DNA of 42,972 bases from Edaphobacter sp. (GTDB taxonomy: Bacteria > Acidobacteriota > Terriglobia > Terriglobales > Acidobacteriaceae): NCBI GenBank assembly GCA_025462645.1, contig JAOAPB010000087.1:1-42972 (forward strand), in the 5' to 3' direction. The notes under the pieces were generated by a model. That model did no database searches and had not been told where the DNA came from. It saw only the letters and a program-made list of their open reading frames with translations. Positions 34,721 through 42,972 of this stretch are shown one piece after another. Every line of letters starts with the position of its first letter. Position 1 is the first letter of the stretch. The translations under genes and the position numbers were made by a program.

Positions 34721-37396
34721 TTACCGAGGCAGATCTTTCCTACCCACAACCGTAAACCGCGCGGAGGCTCCGCCGTCGCCCTCCTTCGGCTGAGCCCCGC
34801 CAACAAACAGCGTGTACTCGCCCGTCTCTATGCTCCGTTTACCATCGTCACCAACCGTACTCAGACTGCGTGGATCGATCACCACCTTGATATGCTGCCG
34901 CTGTCTGCCGTTCAGCGGAGTACGCACGAACCCCACCAGAGAATGCAAAGGCGCGGCTTCCGAAGAAGGAACCTTGAGATAGATCTCTGATACTGCGTCT
35001 CCCCTGGCTGCACTCGTGTTTTCCACATCTGCATCCAACGTCACCGATTCTCCAGCGTTCACCGTCGCGGATGACAACTTCACATCGCTCCACTTGAAGG
35101 TCGAGTAGCTCAACCCATACCCAAACCCCCACAGCGGCTCACCTGTGAAGTAACGATAGGTTCGCTTCGCCATCGAATAGTCGTCGAACGGGGGTAGCTG
35201 CTGGGTTCCCGCATAGAAGGTTACGGGCAACCGCCCGGCTGGATTGTTATCTCCCGCCAGTGTGTTCGCAATTGCCATTCCACCCTCTTCTCCCGGATAC
35301 CACGCCTCCAGCACCGCCGCCGCATGTTCTTTTGCCCACTTCAGAGCCAGCGCACTTCCGTTCATCATGACCACGACTACCGGTTTGCCTGTCGTCGCTA
35401 CAGCTTCCAGCAACTCCTGTTGCACTGCAGGTAACTCAATCGTCGTACGGTCGCCACCATCGAATCCGGCCACATGCACTGGCATCTCTTCGCCCTCCAG
35501 CTCCGGCGAAAGACCAACGAACACTACCGCAACGTCCGCCTTTTTTGCTACCGCAAGAGCCTCGTCCCGCAGAGCAGCGACAGGAGGTTTCCAGTTGAAC
35601 GAGAGTCCCGCTCCAAATAGAGGCGCACGATGCACGTATTCGATACGCAAAGAGTGCGGCTCCGTGTCGGCAAAGTTTAGCGTGAACGGCTTCATTCCGC
35701 TAGACCGGTACTCCTTTGCCTCTACCGATTGATTCAGCACCAGCTTATCGTCGAGGAAGACCCGCAGTGTCTCCGCATCTCCGCATGGGTAGCAGTGCGC
35801 CAGCTGGAAGTTGAACTCGTACTCACCCGACTTCGGCGGTGTTATCGTTCCGGTCCAGCGAACTCCAAATGCCGAAGCCTTCATGCCTGGCGCAGGCGAA
35901 GCCGCGTTCCAATCGAAGTCTACCTGCTCATCTACTCGGGTAAGCGCAGGCGATCCGGATAGATCGATATTGTTGAAGTACTCGCCCTTTAGCCCAACCT
36001 TCACGGCACCTATTGCCGGATGGAGGACCGCACGAGGCACCGGCAGCGCCAGCTCCGCTACATACGGCGAGCCTTGAGCATACAAAATATGCGACGCCCC
36101 AAACTTTCTTTCCATCCCGCTCAATGGAAGCACCGGATGTGACGGCACGGCGTTGTAGTTTCCCTCGATAGCAGAGAGCGCGGCTGCGTTCGGCCCTATT
36201 ACCGCAATCGTCCGCACGCTCTTCTTCAGAGGTAGTACACCATCGTTCTTCAACAGCACGATCGACTTCTCTGCCACTGTTCGCGCCAACTCGCGATGCG
36301 CGACAGAGTCGGTCTCTGAAAAAGGAATCTGCGCGTAGACTACCTTCGTCGAGGGGTCGAACAGGCCAAGCTCGAACCGCGCTCGAAACAGCCTCTGCAC
36401 TGACGTATCGATCTCAGCTTCGGAGATCAGACCATCCCTCACGGCCTTGACCAGGCTGGCATACTCGTCTCCACAGCTCGTATCCGTTCCAGCCTTCACC
36501 GAGGCTGCAGAGGCATGCTCCATATCGGGCGAGAACTTGTGCCCGACAGCTACATCTGTAATCGCCGCACAGTCCGAGGTCACATATCCCTTGAAGCCCC
36601 ACGTCTTCCGCAGCGTATCGAACAGAAGGTATGTATTGGCACAGGCCGGCTGCCCATCCACGGCGTTATAGGCGCACATCACGCTTCCTGCTTTGGCCTC
36701 CGTCACAGTAGCGCGGAACGCCGGAAGATACGTATCTTCCAGGTCGTGTCGTGAAGGAACAATGTTTGCCGTATGCCGGGTGCTCTCCGGACCAGAGTGC
36801 ACGGCGTAGTGCTTCGGCGTGGCGATGGTCTTGTAGTAATGCGGATCGTCTCCCTGTAATCCCTTTACAAAAGCCACACCCATCCGCGCCGTCAGGAAGG
36901 GATCCTCTCCGTACGTCTCCTGCCCCCGTCCCCAGCGTGGATCACGAAAGATATTGATATTCGGCGACCAGATATCCAGTCCGTAATAGATACTGTGGAT
37001 GTTATTCCGGAGAGCCTCAGAGTTCTTCGCCCGCGCCTCGGTCGATATCGTTGTCGCCACCGTATGCATTAGCGGCGTATCCCACGTCGCCGCCAGTCCA
37101 ATCGCCTGCGGGAAAACTGTCGCATATCCCGAGCGCGCTATCCCATGCAGGCCCTCGCTCCACCAGTCATACTCAGGCACATTCAAATGCGGGATAGCTA
37201 TTGCATGGTTCTGCATCTGCGAAACCTTCTCTTCGAGCGTCATTCGGCCTACCAGATCCTTCACCCGGGCATCCACTGGCTGCGCGGTGTTCAGATATAC
37301 CGGCGTCTCCTGCGCCGAGCCGACTACGCGTAGTGCTAGAGATGCCAAAGCCGCAACCAGCCCCATCGCTAACCGGAAACTTTTCTTTGATGACAT
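34721..37396 (-). CDS. glycoside hydrolase family 3 (beta-glucosidase/xylosidase type) with PA14 insert
   Basis: 891 aa from the ATG at 37396, which begins a signal peptide (MSSKKSFRLAMGLVAALASL...GSA). The GH3 barrel has DPRWGRGQETYGEDP (residues 152-166), Lys195-His196 and the nucleophile Asp275 in GYVTSDCAAITD. The second domain (VLLKNDGVLPL) is interrupted by a PA14 module at about residues 460-610 (GLKGEYFNN ... LRIEYVHRAP), and the C-terminus is fibronectin-III-like. PA14 insertion narrows the active site and is known from fungal and bacterial beta-glucosidases. The substrate may be an aryl- or oligosaccharide glucoside or xyloside. It stands alone, with a 323-bp gap behind its start that holds no gene. 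Confidence 0.93.
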   Translation of the reverse strand: MSSKKSFRLAMGLVAALASLALRVVGSAQETPVYLNTAQPVDARVKDLVGRMTLEEKVSQMQNHAIAIPHLNVPEYDWWSEGLHGIARSGYATVFPQAIGLAATWDTPLMHTVATTISTEARAKNSEALRNNIHSIYYGLDIWSPNINIFRDPRWGRGQETYGEDPFLTARMGVAFVKGLQGDDPHYYKTIATPKHYAVHSGPESTRHTANIVPSRHDLEDTYLPAFRATVTEAKAGSVMCAYNAVDGQPACANTYLLFDTLRKTWGFKGYVTSDCAAITDVAVGHKFSPDMEHASAASVKAGTDTSCGDEYASLVKAVRDGLISEAEIDTSVQRLFRARFELGLFDPSTKVVYAQIPFSETDSVAHRELARTVAEKSIVLLKNDGVLPLKKSVRTIAVIGPNAAALSAIEGNYNAVPSHPVLPLSGMERKFGASHILYAQGSPYVAELALPVPRAVLHPAIGAVKVGLKGEYFNNIDLSGSPALTRVDEQVDFDWNAASPAPGMKASAFGVRWTGTITPPKSGEYEFNFQLAHCYPCGDAETLRVFLDDKLVLNQSVEAKEYRSSGMKPFTLNFADTEPHSLRIEYVHRAPLFGAGLSFNWKPPVAALRDEALAVAKKADVAVVFVGLSPELEGEEMPVHVAGFDGGDRTTIELPAVQQELLEAVATTGKPVVVVMMNGSALALKWAKEHAAAVLEAWYPGEEGGMAIANTLAGDNNPAGRLPVTFYAGTQQLPPFDDYSMAKRTYRYFTGEPLWGFGYGLSYSTFKWSDVKLSSATVNAGESVTLDADVENTSAARGDAVSEIYLKVPSSEAAPLHSLVGFVRTPLNGRQRQHIKVVIDPRSLSTVGDDGKRSIETGEYTLFVGGAQPKEGDGGASARFTVVGRKDLPR

Positions 37397-37693
37397 AGGT
37401 TGGAACCAGCCTTCAAGTGGTTTATTTCTGACGTGCAAAGTTAGCTTGCGAGTGCAACAAATAGCAAGAACCATGGTCGCCAGAGATCGCTACGTTCCGC
37501 TAACATGTCTAGGAAGTCTTTCCGAAGTAGTTGTCGTCCGCGATTCGACAAAGTTCAAGCGTAAGAGCCGGTCGCGAATTGTGTCGGCTAGCGCAATCAA
37601 CCACGTCATTACCGATAAAACCTACCAGCGGATATAGCCGAGACATTGCGTTCCCGAAACGTAGAGGTAACCCTAGTTTAGAAGCTTCTTAAA

Positions 37694-37716
37694 CGCCTGT
37701 CATACTGAGGCAGGCG
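37694..37716 (-). terminator. weak terminator behind the SIS-domain gene
   Basis: CGCCTG/CAGGCG stem with an 11-base loop, four bases past the stop on the minus strand, followed by TTTAAG. It closes the SIS gene's transcript from the GH3 leader. The rest of 37397-37719 shows no gene; the 3' half may hold GH3 promoter sequence. Confidence 0.45.
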
Positions 37717-37719
37717 CTG

Positions 37720-38877
37720 TTACGAATAGATATTAAACTTCTGAACGACACGGCTGATTACGCCCTTCGGACTCGGAGAGTCGGGCTTCAGACCAAGCTC
37801 AATCGACGAGAACAGCCCCAGCATCTGGCCGAACAGGATATCCACAGCAGGCCGATAAGCATCATCGATGTGTTCGAAGGCAGCGCAGTGTAGCGAATGA
37901 TCGCTGGCCGAATCCACCACTCCGACAGCCACGATCGTGCGCACCACCTCTTTCGCGCGAATCTCTCGCAGTAGATCAAGATCATACTTTTGCCGCTTCT
38001 CTCCGGTCGAGACATAACTGGTAAAGATCGTCTGCATATTCAGGGCTGACATTGGCCCATGACGTAGTCCAAGCGTAGTTTCGGACATCGTCAGCACTCG
38101 CCCGCTGGTGAGCTCCAACAACTTCAGCGCAGATTCTTGTGCCGCAGATCGAAGCCCTCCTGCCCCCACAAAACATGCCTGCCTGTGACCCTTTCCGGCT
38201 AGCTCGTACGCCAGATGGGATCCCGCATCCAACATGTGGTTCGCGGCCACCGCCATGTGGGCGAGCGTCTCTTCATAGTGGTCAGGCTCCCATAGATGTG
38301 CCAGAGCCTGGCCGAATACGAGCATATTCGTGAAGGAGCTAGTCATTGCGAGACTACGGTCGTTGACAGCGTCATCCAAGACGATTGCGAACGCTTCTTT
38401 GCTCTGTCGTGCCAGCTCCACCATCTTGCCGCTTGCGTTGCAACTCACCACCAGATGTCTGACGTTCGGGCACGATGCTAACGCCTGCTCCAGCACTGCC
38501 ACTCCTTCAGGGCTATCTCCCGAACGTGAAAACGAGATCCACAGATACCTCCGGCCATCCAGCAGAAGATCATCTCGATTCGTCAACAGATCCGTGCTTG
38601 CAACGGCACGTACCTCACAACCCCATCGTTGCCGCAGCAGATTGGAAAGCGCCTGACCAACATAATCCGATGTTCCCGCGCCGACCAGGTAGATCGTCCA
38701 TTGCCCTTCCCGCCCTGGACGGAGAAACTCGGCAAGCGAAGATTTTGCCTCTGCGAAGAGGCGGTAAGTCGTCTGCCAAGTCGCGGGCTGCTGTGCAATT
38801 TCAGCGGGCGTGTGCACCAGTCCGTGCTCCTGCTTCTCTGTATCGGACAATGTAATCAGGCGAGAGAGTGGATTCAC
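37720..38877 (-). CDS. SIS-domain sugar-phosphate isomerase/deaminase-like protein (AgaS-type)
   Basis: 385 aa from a GTG at 38877 with AAGGA about 8 bases upstream; a GTG ten codons earlier (38907) is the alternative. Two SIS domains are visible: IYLVGAGTSDYVGQAL...YLWISFSRSGDSPEGVAVLE (first) and ACFVGAGGLRSAAQESALKLLEL...LGLRHGPMSALN (second), as in GlmS-type isomerase halves, AgaS and FrlB/FraB deglycases. It should act on a phosphorylated ketose or aminosugar: isomerisation, deamination or deglycation. It is divergent from a PfkB kinase, with an APC permease next to that. AgaS is the closest recognisable type; a deglycase role is possible from context. Confidence 0.85.
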   Translation of the reverse strand: MNPLSRLITLSDTEKQEHGLVHTPAEIAQQPATWQTTYRLFAEAKSSLAEFLRPGREGQWTIYLVGAGTSDYVGQALSNLLRQRWGCEVRAVASTDLLTNRDDLLLDGRRYLWISFSRSGDSPEGVAVLEQALASCPNVRHLVVSCNASGKMVELARQSKEAFAIVLDDAVNDRSLAMTSSFTNMLVFGQALAHLWEPDHYEETLAHMAVAANHMLDAGSHLAYELAGKGHRQACFVGAGGLRSAAQESALKLLELTSGRVLTMSETTLGLRHGPMSALNMQTIFTSYVSTGEKRQKYDLDLLREIRAKEVVRTIVAVGVVDSASDHSLHCAAFEHIDDAYRPAVDILFGQMLGLFSSIELGLKPDSPSPKGVISRVVQKFNIYS

Positions 38878-39128
38878 AATCCAATTCCTTTGAAGACTTA
38901 ATCTCACCCTAAACGAAAGAATAAGAAAGTAAAGTAGATCACCACAGCGGAAAACTTAGCAAGTCGAGAGCGGCATTGTTGAGAGAAACCTATTCCTATA
39001 TGGTAGCGGAAACGCCATTTTCTATATGTTTACGCTGATTTGGTCTTGTTCGGTAACACAGCGTGGCATCGATACGTCATCAGTCAAAACGAATCCAGAG
39101 TAACTGCAGGCTCTAGAAGGAACAGTAC

Positions 39129-40085
39129 ATGAAGCCCTTCGATATCGCCATTGCCGGAGAGATTAACCTCGACCTGATCCTCTATGGTCTGCCTCTGCAG
39201 ATGGCCGTCGAAAGAGAGCTTCTGGCCAGTGATTTCCGCGTCACGCTTGGCAGCTCCTCCGCGATTATGGCTCACAACGCCGCGACTCTTGGCGCGCGCG
39301 TCGCCTTTACAACAGTCGTCGGGTCCGATGAACTCGGTCGCATCGCCCTCGAGCGGCTGCAGTCGTCTGGTGTCGATACCTCGCATACCATCCATCACAG
39401 CACCCTGGCTACTGGAGTCACGCTGCTCCTGCCTCACGGCTCTGACCGGCACATCCTCACCTATCCAGGGACTATCGCTGAGCTAACAGTAGACGATCTT
39501 GATTTCGACTTCCTCACGCAGGCCCGACACTTCCACCTCTCTTCCCTCTACCTGCAAAAAGGTTTACATGCAGGCCTGCCTGATATGTTGCGCCGATTAA
39601 AGCACGCCGGCGTTACTATCTCGCTCGATACCAACGACGACCCAGACGATCGGTGGGGCGCTCCCTTGTGGGACAGCCTGCCCAACATCGATCTCTTTCT
39701 CCCGAGCGAATCTGAGCTATGCAGAATGACAGGATGCAGCGATCTCGATGCCGCCATCGCTGTCCTCGCCCGCCACGTTCCAACGATCGTCGTCAAGCGA
39801 GGGAGCAGCGGAGTGCGTGTTCACTCCAAGGACAAAAACACAGACGTAGCGCCAGTCAACGTTGTACCGGTAGACACAATCGGAGCCGGAGACAGCTTTG
39901 ACGCTGGCTTCCTCTGCGCCTACCTTATGGGAAGAGACGCTGTCACCGCAGCACGCGCTGGAAACATCACCGGAGCACTATCGACGCAGGCAACCGGTGG
40001 CACTGAGGCCTTTCGCAATTCCGAGCAACGAGAGGTCTTCCTGCGCGCACACGGATTCTTCGATCTCCTTGCTACAACGCCATAG
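39129..40085 (+). CDS. PfkB family sugar kinase
   Basis: 318 aa. DIAIAGEINLDLILYGLP opens the ribokinase fold; the anion-hole and catalytic motif VDTIGAGDSFDAGFLCAYL is at about residues 248-266 with Asp255 as base, and FLPSESELCRMTG and TIVVKRGSSGVRVH are usual PfkB segments. AAGGA is 8 bases before the ATG. It phosphorylates a sugar, nucleoside or sugar-amine at the expense of ATP. It is divergent from the SIS gene across 251 bp, suggesting a shared promoter region, and converges with the APC permease 21 bp away. Fructosamine kinases such as FrlD belong to this family, but the substrate is not shown by sequence. Confidence 0.93.
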   Translation: MKPFDIAIAGEINLDLILYGLPLQMAVERELLASDFRVTLGSSSAIMAHNAATLGARVAFTTVVGSDELGRIALERLQSSGVDTSHTIHHSTLATGVTLLLPHGSDRHILTYPGTIAELTVDDLDFDFLTQARHFHLSSLYLQKGLHAGLPDMLRRLKHAGVTISLDTNDDPDDRWGAPLWDSLPNIDLFLPSESELCRMTGCSDLDAAIAVLARHVPTIVVKRGSSGVRVHSKDKNTDVAPVNVVPVDTIGAGDSFDAGFLCAYLMGRDAVTAARAGNITGALSTQATGGTEAFRNSEQREVFLRAHGFFDLLATTP

Positions 40086-40106
40086 CAGAGCAGCCAAAGG
40101 TGCCAG

Positions 40107-41531
40107 CTAGCCTTGCACCCGCCGATCGCCTGCAGCAAAGTATCGGACAACATAGACGACAGTTCCTGCGATCAGGATGAACCCGGCCGTCCGCATCTCC
40201 TTCAGAAAGTTCGATCGCGAGAAGAGGATGAAGAGAAAACCACCAAGAGCAAGAAATACCGGCAGCGGATACAACGGCATCCGAAATCCACGTAACTTTC
40301 GCTGTCGTCGATGTTTCGGTAGTAGAACTGCTGTACCCTGCAGCAGAAACTGAAACAGGATGCGAACCACGACCAGTGTCGTAATCACCTCCTGCAGGCG
40401 AAAGATACAGCACAGGAGCGTCATCCCACCAAGCGTGAGCAGCGAGTGCTGTGGAATCCGATGCTTGGGGTGAAGCGTGCCGAACCATGCCGGAAAGTTG
40501 CCATCCCGTGCTGCCGCGAAGGGGATGCGCGAGTATCCAAGCAATAATGCAAACACTGAAGAAAGCGCCGCGAACGAGATCAGCAGGACGATAACCCCGG
40601 CAGCCGAGTGGCCATACAGCCGCTCCATAAAGACAGCCATCGTAAACATCCGCGCATGGCTATCGATGTCCTGCGCCAGTTCCTGCCACGGGAGCACGCC
40701 GAGAACGCTGATATTCATCAGCAGGTAGAGCGTGGCCACAATCGCGATTGCGCCAAGCACTGCTCGCGGAATCGTTCGTTGCGGATCGCGAACCTCGGCA
40801 CCGAGGAAACACACGTTGTAGTAGCCCCAGTAGTCATAGGCGGAGATCAACATGCCTGCCCCCAGCCCGATGAAGAATGCGCCGTTCAGATGAAAGGCTC
40901 CAGCAGGAAAATCAAAGGCCTGGTGAACATTGAAGTGCGTAAATCCGGCGATAATGACGAACACGAGCGTGAGACCAACTAAAAGACCAAGCCATCGCAC
41001 AATACGGTCGATAGCCAGGATGCTGCGATGCAGAACTACCAGCGCAATGACGCATGCGCCCATGGCTATCAGGGTTTGCCCGCTCAGCACAATGGGAACG
41101 CCAAGTAAATGGGTGGAGGCGAAGGGTCGGCCCGCATTCGGGAAGAAAAAGGAGAGGTACTGGGAGAAGCCGATACAGCCGGATGCAATCGAAAGCGGCG
41201 CGCTGAACAGCAGTTGCCACGCATAGAGGAAGGAGAAGGCACGGCCAAGCTTGCGCTCGCCATAGAGATGTTTCAGATACGCATACGATCCCCCCGCCTC
41301 CGGGTACGCCGTCCCCAACTCACTCCATATCAGACCATCGCACATCGAGAGCAGCGCGCCTAGCAGCCAGCCCAGCATTGCCTGCGGACCGCCCATCGCC
41401 CCTACAATCAGGGGCAGGGTAACGAAGGGGCCGACGCCCACCATATCGATAACGTTAAGCCCAAGTGCAGAGGTGGTCGAGAGTCCACGCTGAAGCTCCG
41501 CTTTGGGCTCGCAGAGGCGATCAGTTTCCAT
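40107..41531 (-). CDS. APC family amino-acid/polyamine permease
   Basis: 474 aa from the ATG at 41531, which overlaps the upstream lyase gene by 11 bases; a GTG at 41555 is possible. About 12 hydrophobic segments. The pattern ALGLNVIDMVGVGPFVTLPLIVGAMGGPQAMLGWLLGALLSM, WSELGTAYPEAGGSYAYLKH and GAEVRDPQRTIPRAVLGAIA is classic for the APC superfamily (proton-coupled amino-acid uptake or exchange). It should import an amino acid or a derivative. Translational coupling to the argininosuccinate-lyase-family gene indicates a joint function with that enzyme. Confidence 0.93.
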   Translation of the reverse strand: METDRLCEPKAELQRGLSTTSALGLNVIDMVGVGPFVTLPLIVGAMGGPQAMLGWLLGALLSMCDGLIWSELGTAYPEAGGSYAYLKHLYGERKLGRAFSFLYAWQLLFSAPLSIASGCIGFSQYLSFFFPNAGRPFASTHLLGVPIVLSGQTLIAMGACVIALVVLHRSILAIDRIVRWLGLLVGLTLVFVIIAGFTHFNVHQAFDFPAGAFHLNGAFFIGLGAGMLISAYDYWGYYNVCFLGAEVRDPQRTIPRAVLGAIAIVATLYLLMNISVLGVLPWQELAQDIDSHARMFTMAVFMERLYGHSAAGVIVLLISFAALSSVFALLLGYSRIPFAAARDGNFPAWFGTLHPKHRIPQHSLLTLGGMTLLCCIFRLQEVITTLVVVRILFQFLLQGTAVLLPKHRRQRKLRGFRMPLYPLPVFLALGGFLFILFSRSNFLKEMRTAGFILIAGTVVYVVRYFAAGDRRVQG

Positions 41532-42972
41532 GATTGCGCTCAAGCAGTGCGTCACTTTCCTGCCGCATCATGATGCGTGCATTCGCGCGGCGAGACTCCG
41601 TGTCCAGGAGCCACCGTTCATCTGCAACGAGCTGTTCCTTGGCACGAAGAACCTCAGGCTCCAGCGCCTCGCTGGCCGGTCCTCCCGGGATGCGGCGCAC
41701 AGCGACAAAGTTCCGTGCACTAAGCGAAGCCCGGATTTCTTCACGCGTAATCGCGGTGGCCCTCGGGGTAATCGACGGTAACTCTCGCTCGATGATATTA
41801 GTCATAGCCTCCGCATCATAGCCGCTCTTCAGCTCTTTCACCGCTCTACTGACAACCGTGTGCGCAGCGTGGAAGCTGATCCCGGTCGTCCGCACCAGCG
41901 TATCGGCCAGCTCCGTCACTGGAAGGAAGTTTCCATCCGCGGCCACGGCCATACGAGCCGTATTGAACTCGGCATCGTTCAGAACCCCCGTGAGCAGACG
42001 AAGACTGCGCTTTCCATCGTCAAAGGCCGTATAGACCATCGGCTGCAGATCGTCCTCGGCATCGTTCATATCGGCAAAAGGTGTATTGTGCAGGCAGCCA
42101 AGGATGCTCTGAGCCTGCATCAGTGCCCTGCTCGCGAGGATGCGAACATGCTCCAGCGGAACCGGATTTCGCTTCTGCGGCATGATGCTGCTGATCTGCA
42201 CGTACGCATCGCTGAGCCGCAGGTAGTTGAACTCCACCGTGCTCCAAAGAAGCAGGTCCTGCGCAAAACGTCCCAGACTAAGCATCGAAGTAGCAAGCAC
42301 CGTGCAACTTTCGGCAATATAGTCTACCGCCGCGATCGCTCCGTAAGAGTTAACTTGCAGTCCCTGGAAGCCGAGCATCTTCTCCGTAAAGTGCCGATCA
42401 ATCGGAAAGCCTGTCGTCGTAATGGCGCAGGCTCCAAGCGGGCAGCGATTCACCCGCGCATACGCCTCCTGAATACGCTCCGCATCACGCTCCAGAATCT
42501 CGACGAACGCCATCAGGTAGTGGCCAAGAGTAGTAGGCTGCGCGGGCTGATTATGCGTATAGGCTGGCATCAGTGCGGCGCGATGCTCCCATGCCAGGTC
42601 CACCAGCCGCCGGCGAAGCTGCAGCGTCGCTGCCAGTAGCTGAGTCAATCGGTCGCGCACGATCATGCGATACATCGTCAGATCAATGTCGTTGCGACTG
42701 CGGGCGGTGTGCATCTTGCCGGCAACCTCATCGCCGCAAGCGGCGGCAAACTTCTGTTCCAAATAGAAAAACAGATCCTCAAATGTCCCGTCGTACTGTT
42801 TGGATCGAACCTCCGCGACATCCAGCTTGTCGAGCGCAGCGATGCACTGGGCGGCTTCATCCTCGGGCATAATGCCCTGGCGAGCAAGCATCAACGTGTG
42901 CGCATACTCGATCTCCAACAAGGGATCGAGGAAGTACTGCTTGGCATCCGCAAAGACCTGCGCGAGAACAGT
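41521..42972 (-). CDS. argH: argininosuccinate lyase family protein, 5' end beyond the window
   Basis: 483 codons are visible; the start lies past the right edge. The conserved fumarase/aspartase-superfamily loop appears as SSIMPQKRNPV, and AGKMHTARSRNDIDLTMYRMIVRD is the argininosuccinate-lyase marker 'HTARSRND'. HNQPAQPTTLGHYLMAFVE is also typical. The family splits argininosuccinate into arginine and fumarate. Coupling to an APC permease, with a SIS and a PfkB gene beside it, is unusual for arginine biosynthesis and suggests a paralogue working on an N-substituted amino acid, but that is inferred. The C-terminus (SDALLERNHGN) runs slightly past the usual domain end. Confidence 0.9.
   Translation of the reverse strand, partial: TVLAQVFADAKQYFLDPLLEIEYAHTLMLARQGIMPEDEAAQCIAALDKLDVAEVRSKQYDGTFEDLFFYLEQKFAAACGDEVAGKMHTARSRNDIDLTMYRMIVRDRLTQLLAATLQLRRRLVDLAWEHRAALMPAYTHNQPAQPTTLGHYLMAFVEILERDAERIQEAYARVNRCPLGACAITTTGFPIDRHFTEKMLGFQGLQVNSYGAIAAVDYIAESCTVLATSMLSLGRFAQDLLLWSTVEFNYLRLSDAYVQISSIMPQKRNPVPLEHVRILASRALMQAQSILGCLHNTPFADMNDAEDDLQPMVYTAFDDGKRSLRLLTGVLNDAEFNTARMAVAADGNFLPVTELADTLVRTTGISFHAAHTVVSRAVKELKSGYDAEAMTNIIERELPSITPRATAITREEIRASLSARNFVAVRRIPGGPASEALEPEVLRAKEQLVADERWLLDTESRRANARIMMRQESDALLERNHGN

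Noticed and set aside
39000..39018. ATGG...GCG..CGC..CCAT imperfect palindrome between the SIS and PfkB genes
   Set aside because: It might be an operator, but the arms match over only a few bases and no regulator gene is near, so it is not listed as a feature.

Overview
The window looks like a chromosomal segment of an Acidobacteriota of the Terriglobia/Acidobacteriaceae type (Edaphobacter, Granulicella, Terriglobus and relatives). This rests on gene content, not a database match: a 1180-residue Oar-like TonB-dependent receptor with an N-terminal carboxypeptidase-regulatory-like domain, fused E1 alpha/beta dehydrogenase, Tat-exported TIM-barrel protein, GH28 and GH3 glycosidases, and intergenic hairpin and simple-repeat elements. 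No rRNA, tRNA, CRISPR array or complete insertion sequence was seen.

1-10.8 kb: a visibly AT-richer block. Six or seven minus-strand genes form one apparent catabolic unit behind a TonB-dependent receptor: receptor, fused E1 (alpha+beta), muconolactone-isomerase-like protein, SDR dehydrogenase, cyclase/kynurenine-formamidase-like hydrolase, Tat-exported sugar isomerase/epimerase-like TIM barrel, and the start of a PQQ-dependent dehydrogenase cut by the window edge. A secreted TPR protein is divergent from the receptor. This reads as uptake plus periplasmic and cytoplasmic oxidation of a small cyclic or lactone-forming substrate; the substrate is unknown.

10.8-25.7 kb: a D-2-hydroxyacid dehydrogenase, then an intergenic zone holding two diverged copies of a roughly 220-bp element, a very acidic small protein, a decayed GGDEF fragment, a GIY-YIG protein, an Na+/solute symporter, a YihY/BrkB membrane protein that appears frameshifted near its N-terminus, an UlaG-like metallo-hydrolase, an aldo/keto reductase, a type II NADH dehydrogenase, a large secreted Ig-like/TIG protein whose metzincin-like active site has lost its zinc ligands, a thioredoxin reductase-like enzyme and an ATPase remnant. 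Several copies of a small repeat, two loci of them carrying CAACGG-type arrays, sit just 3' of minus-strand genes.

25.7-34.2 kb: a DMT membrane protein, YggS-YggU pair, GH28 pectinase-like enzyme divergent from an M2 (ACE-like) peptidase, and a tight glpK-glpD-glpF operon for glycerol uptake and conversion to dihydroxyacetone phosphate.

34.2-43 kb: a cupin, a GH3 glycosidase with a PA14 insert, then a SIS-domain isomerase/deglycase (AgaS-like), a PfkB kinase, an APC permease and an argininosuccinate-lyase-family enzyme. SIS + PfkB + APC permease is the gene trio of fructosamine (Frl-type) utilisation, so this may be a glycated or N-substituted amino-acid catabolic locus. Strand composition flips from G-rich to C-rich on the + strand at about 34.3 kb regardless of gene direction, which may mark a replication terminus or an inversion boundary.
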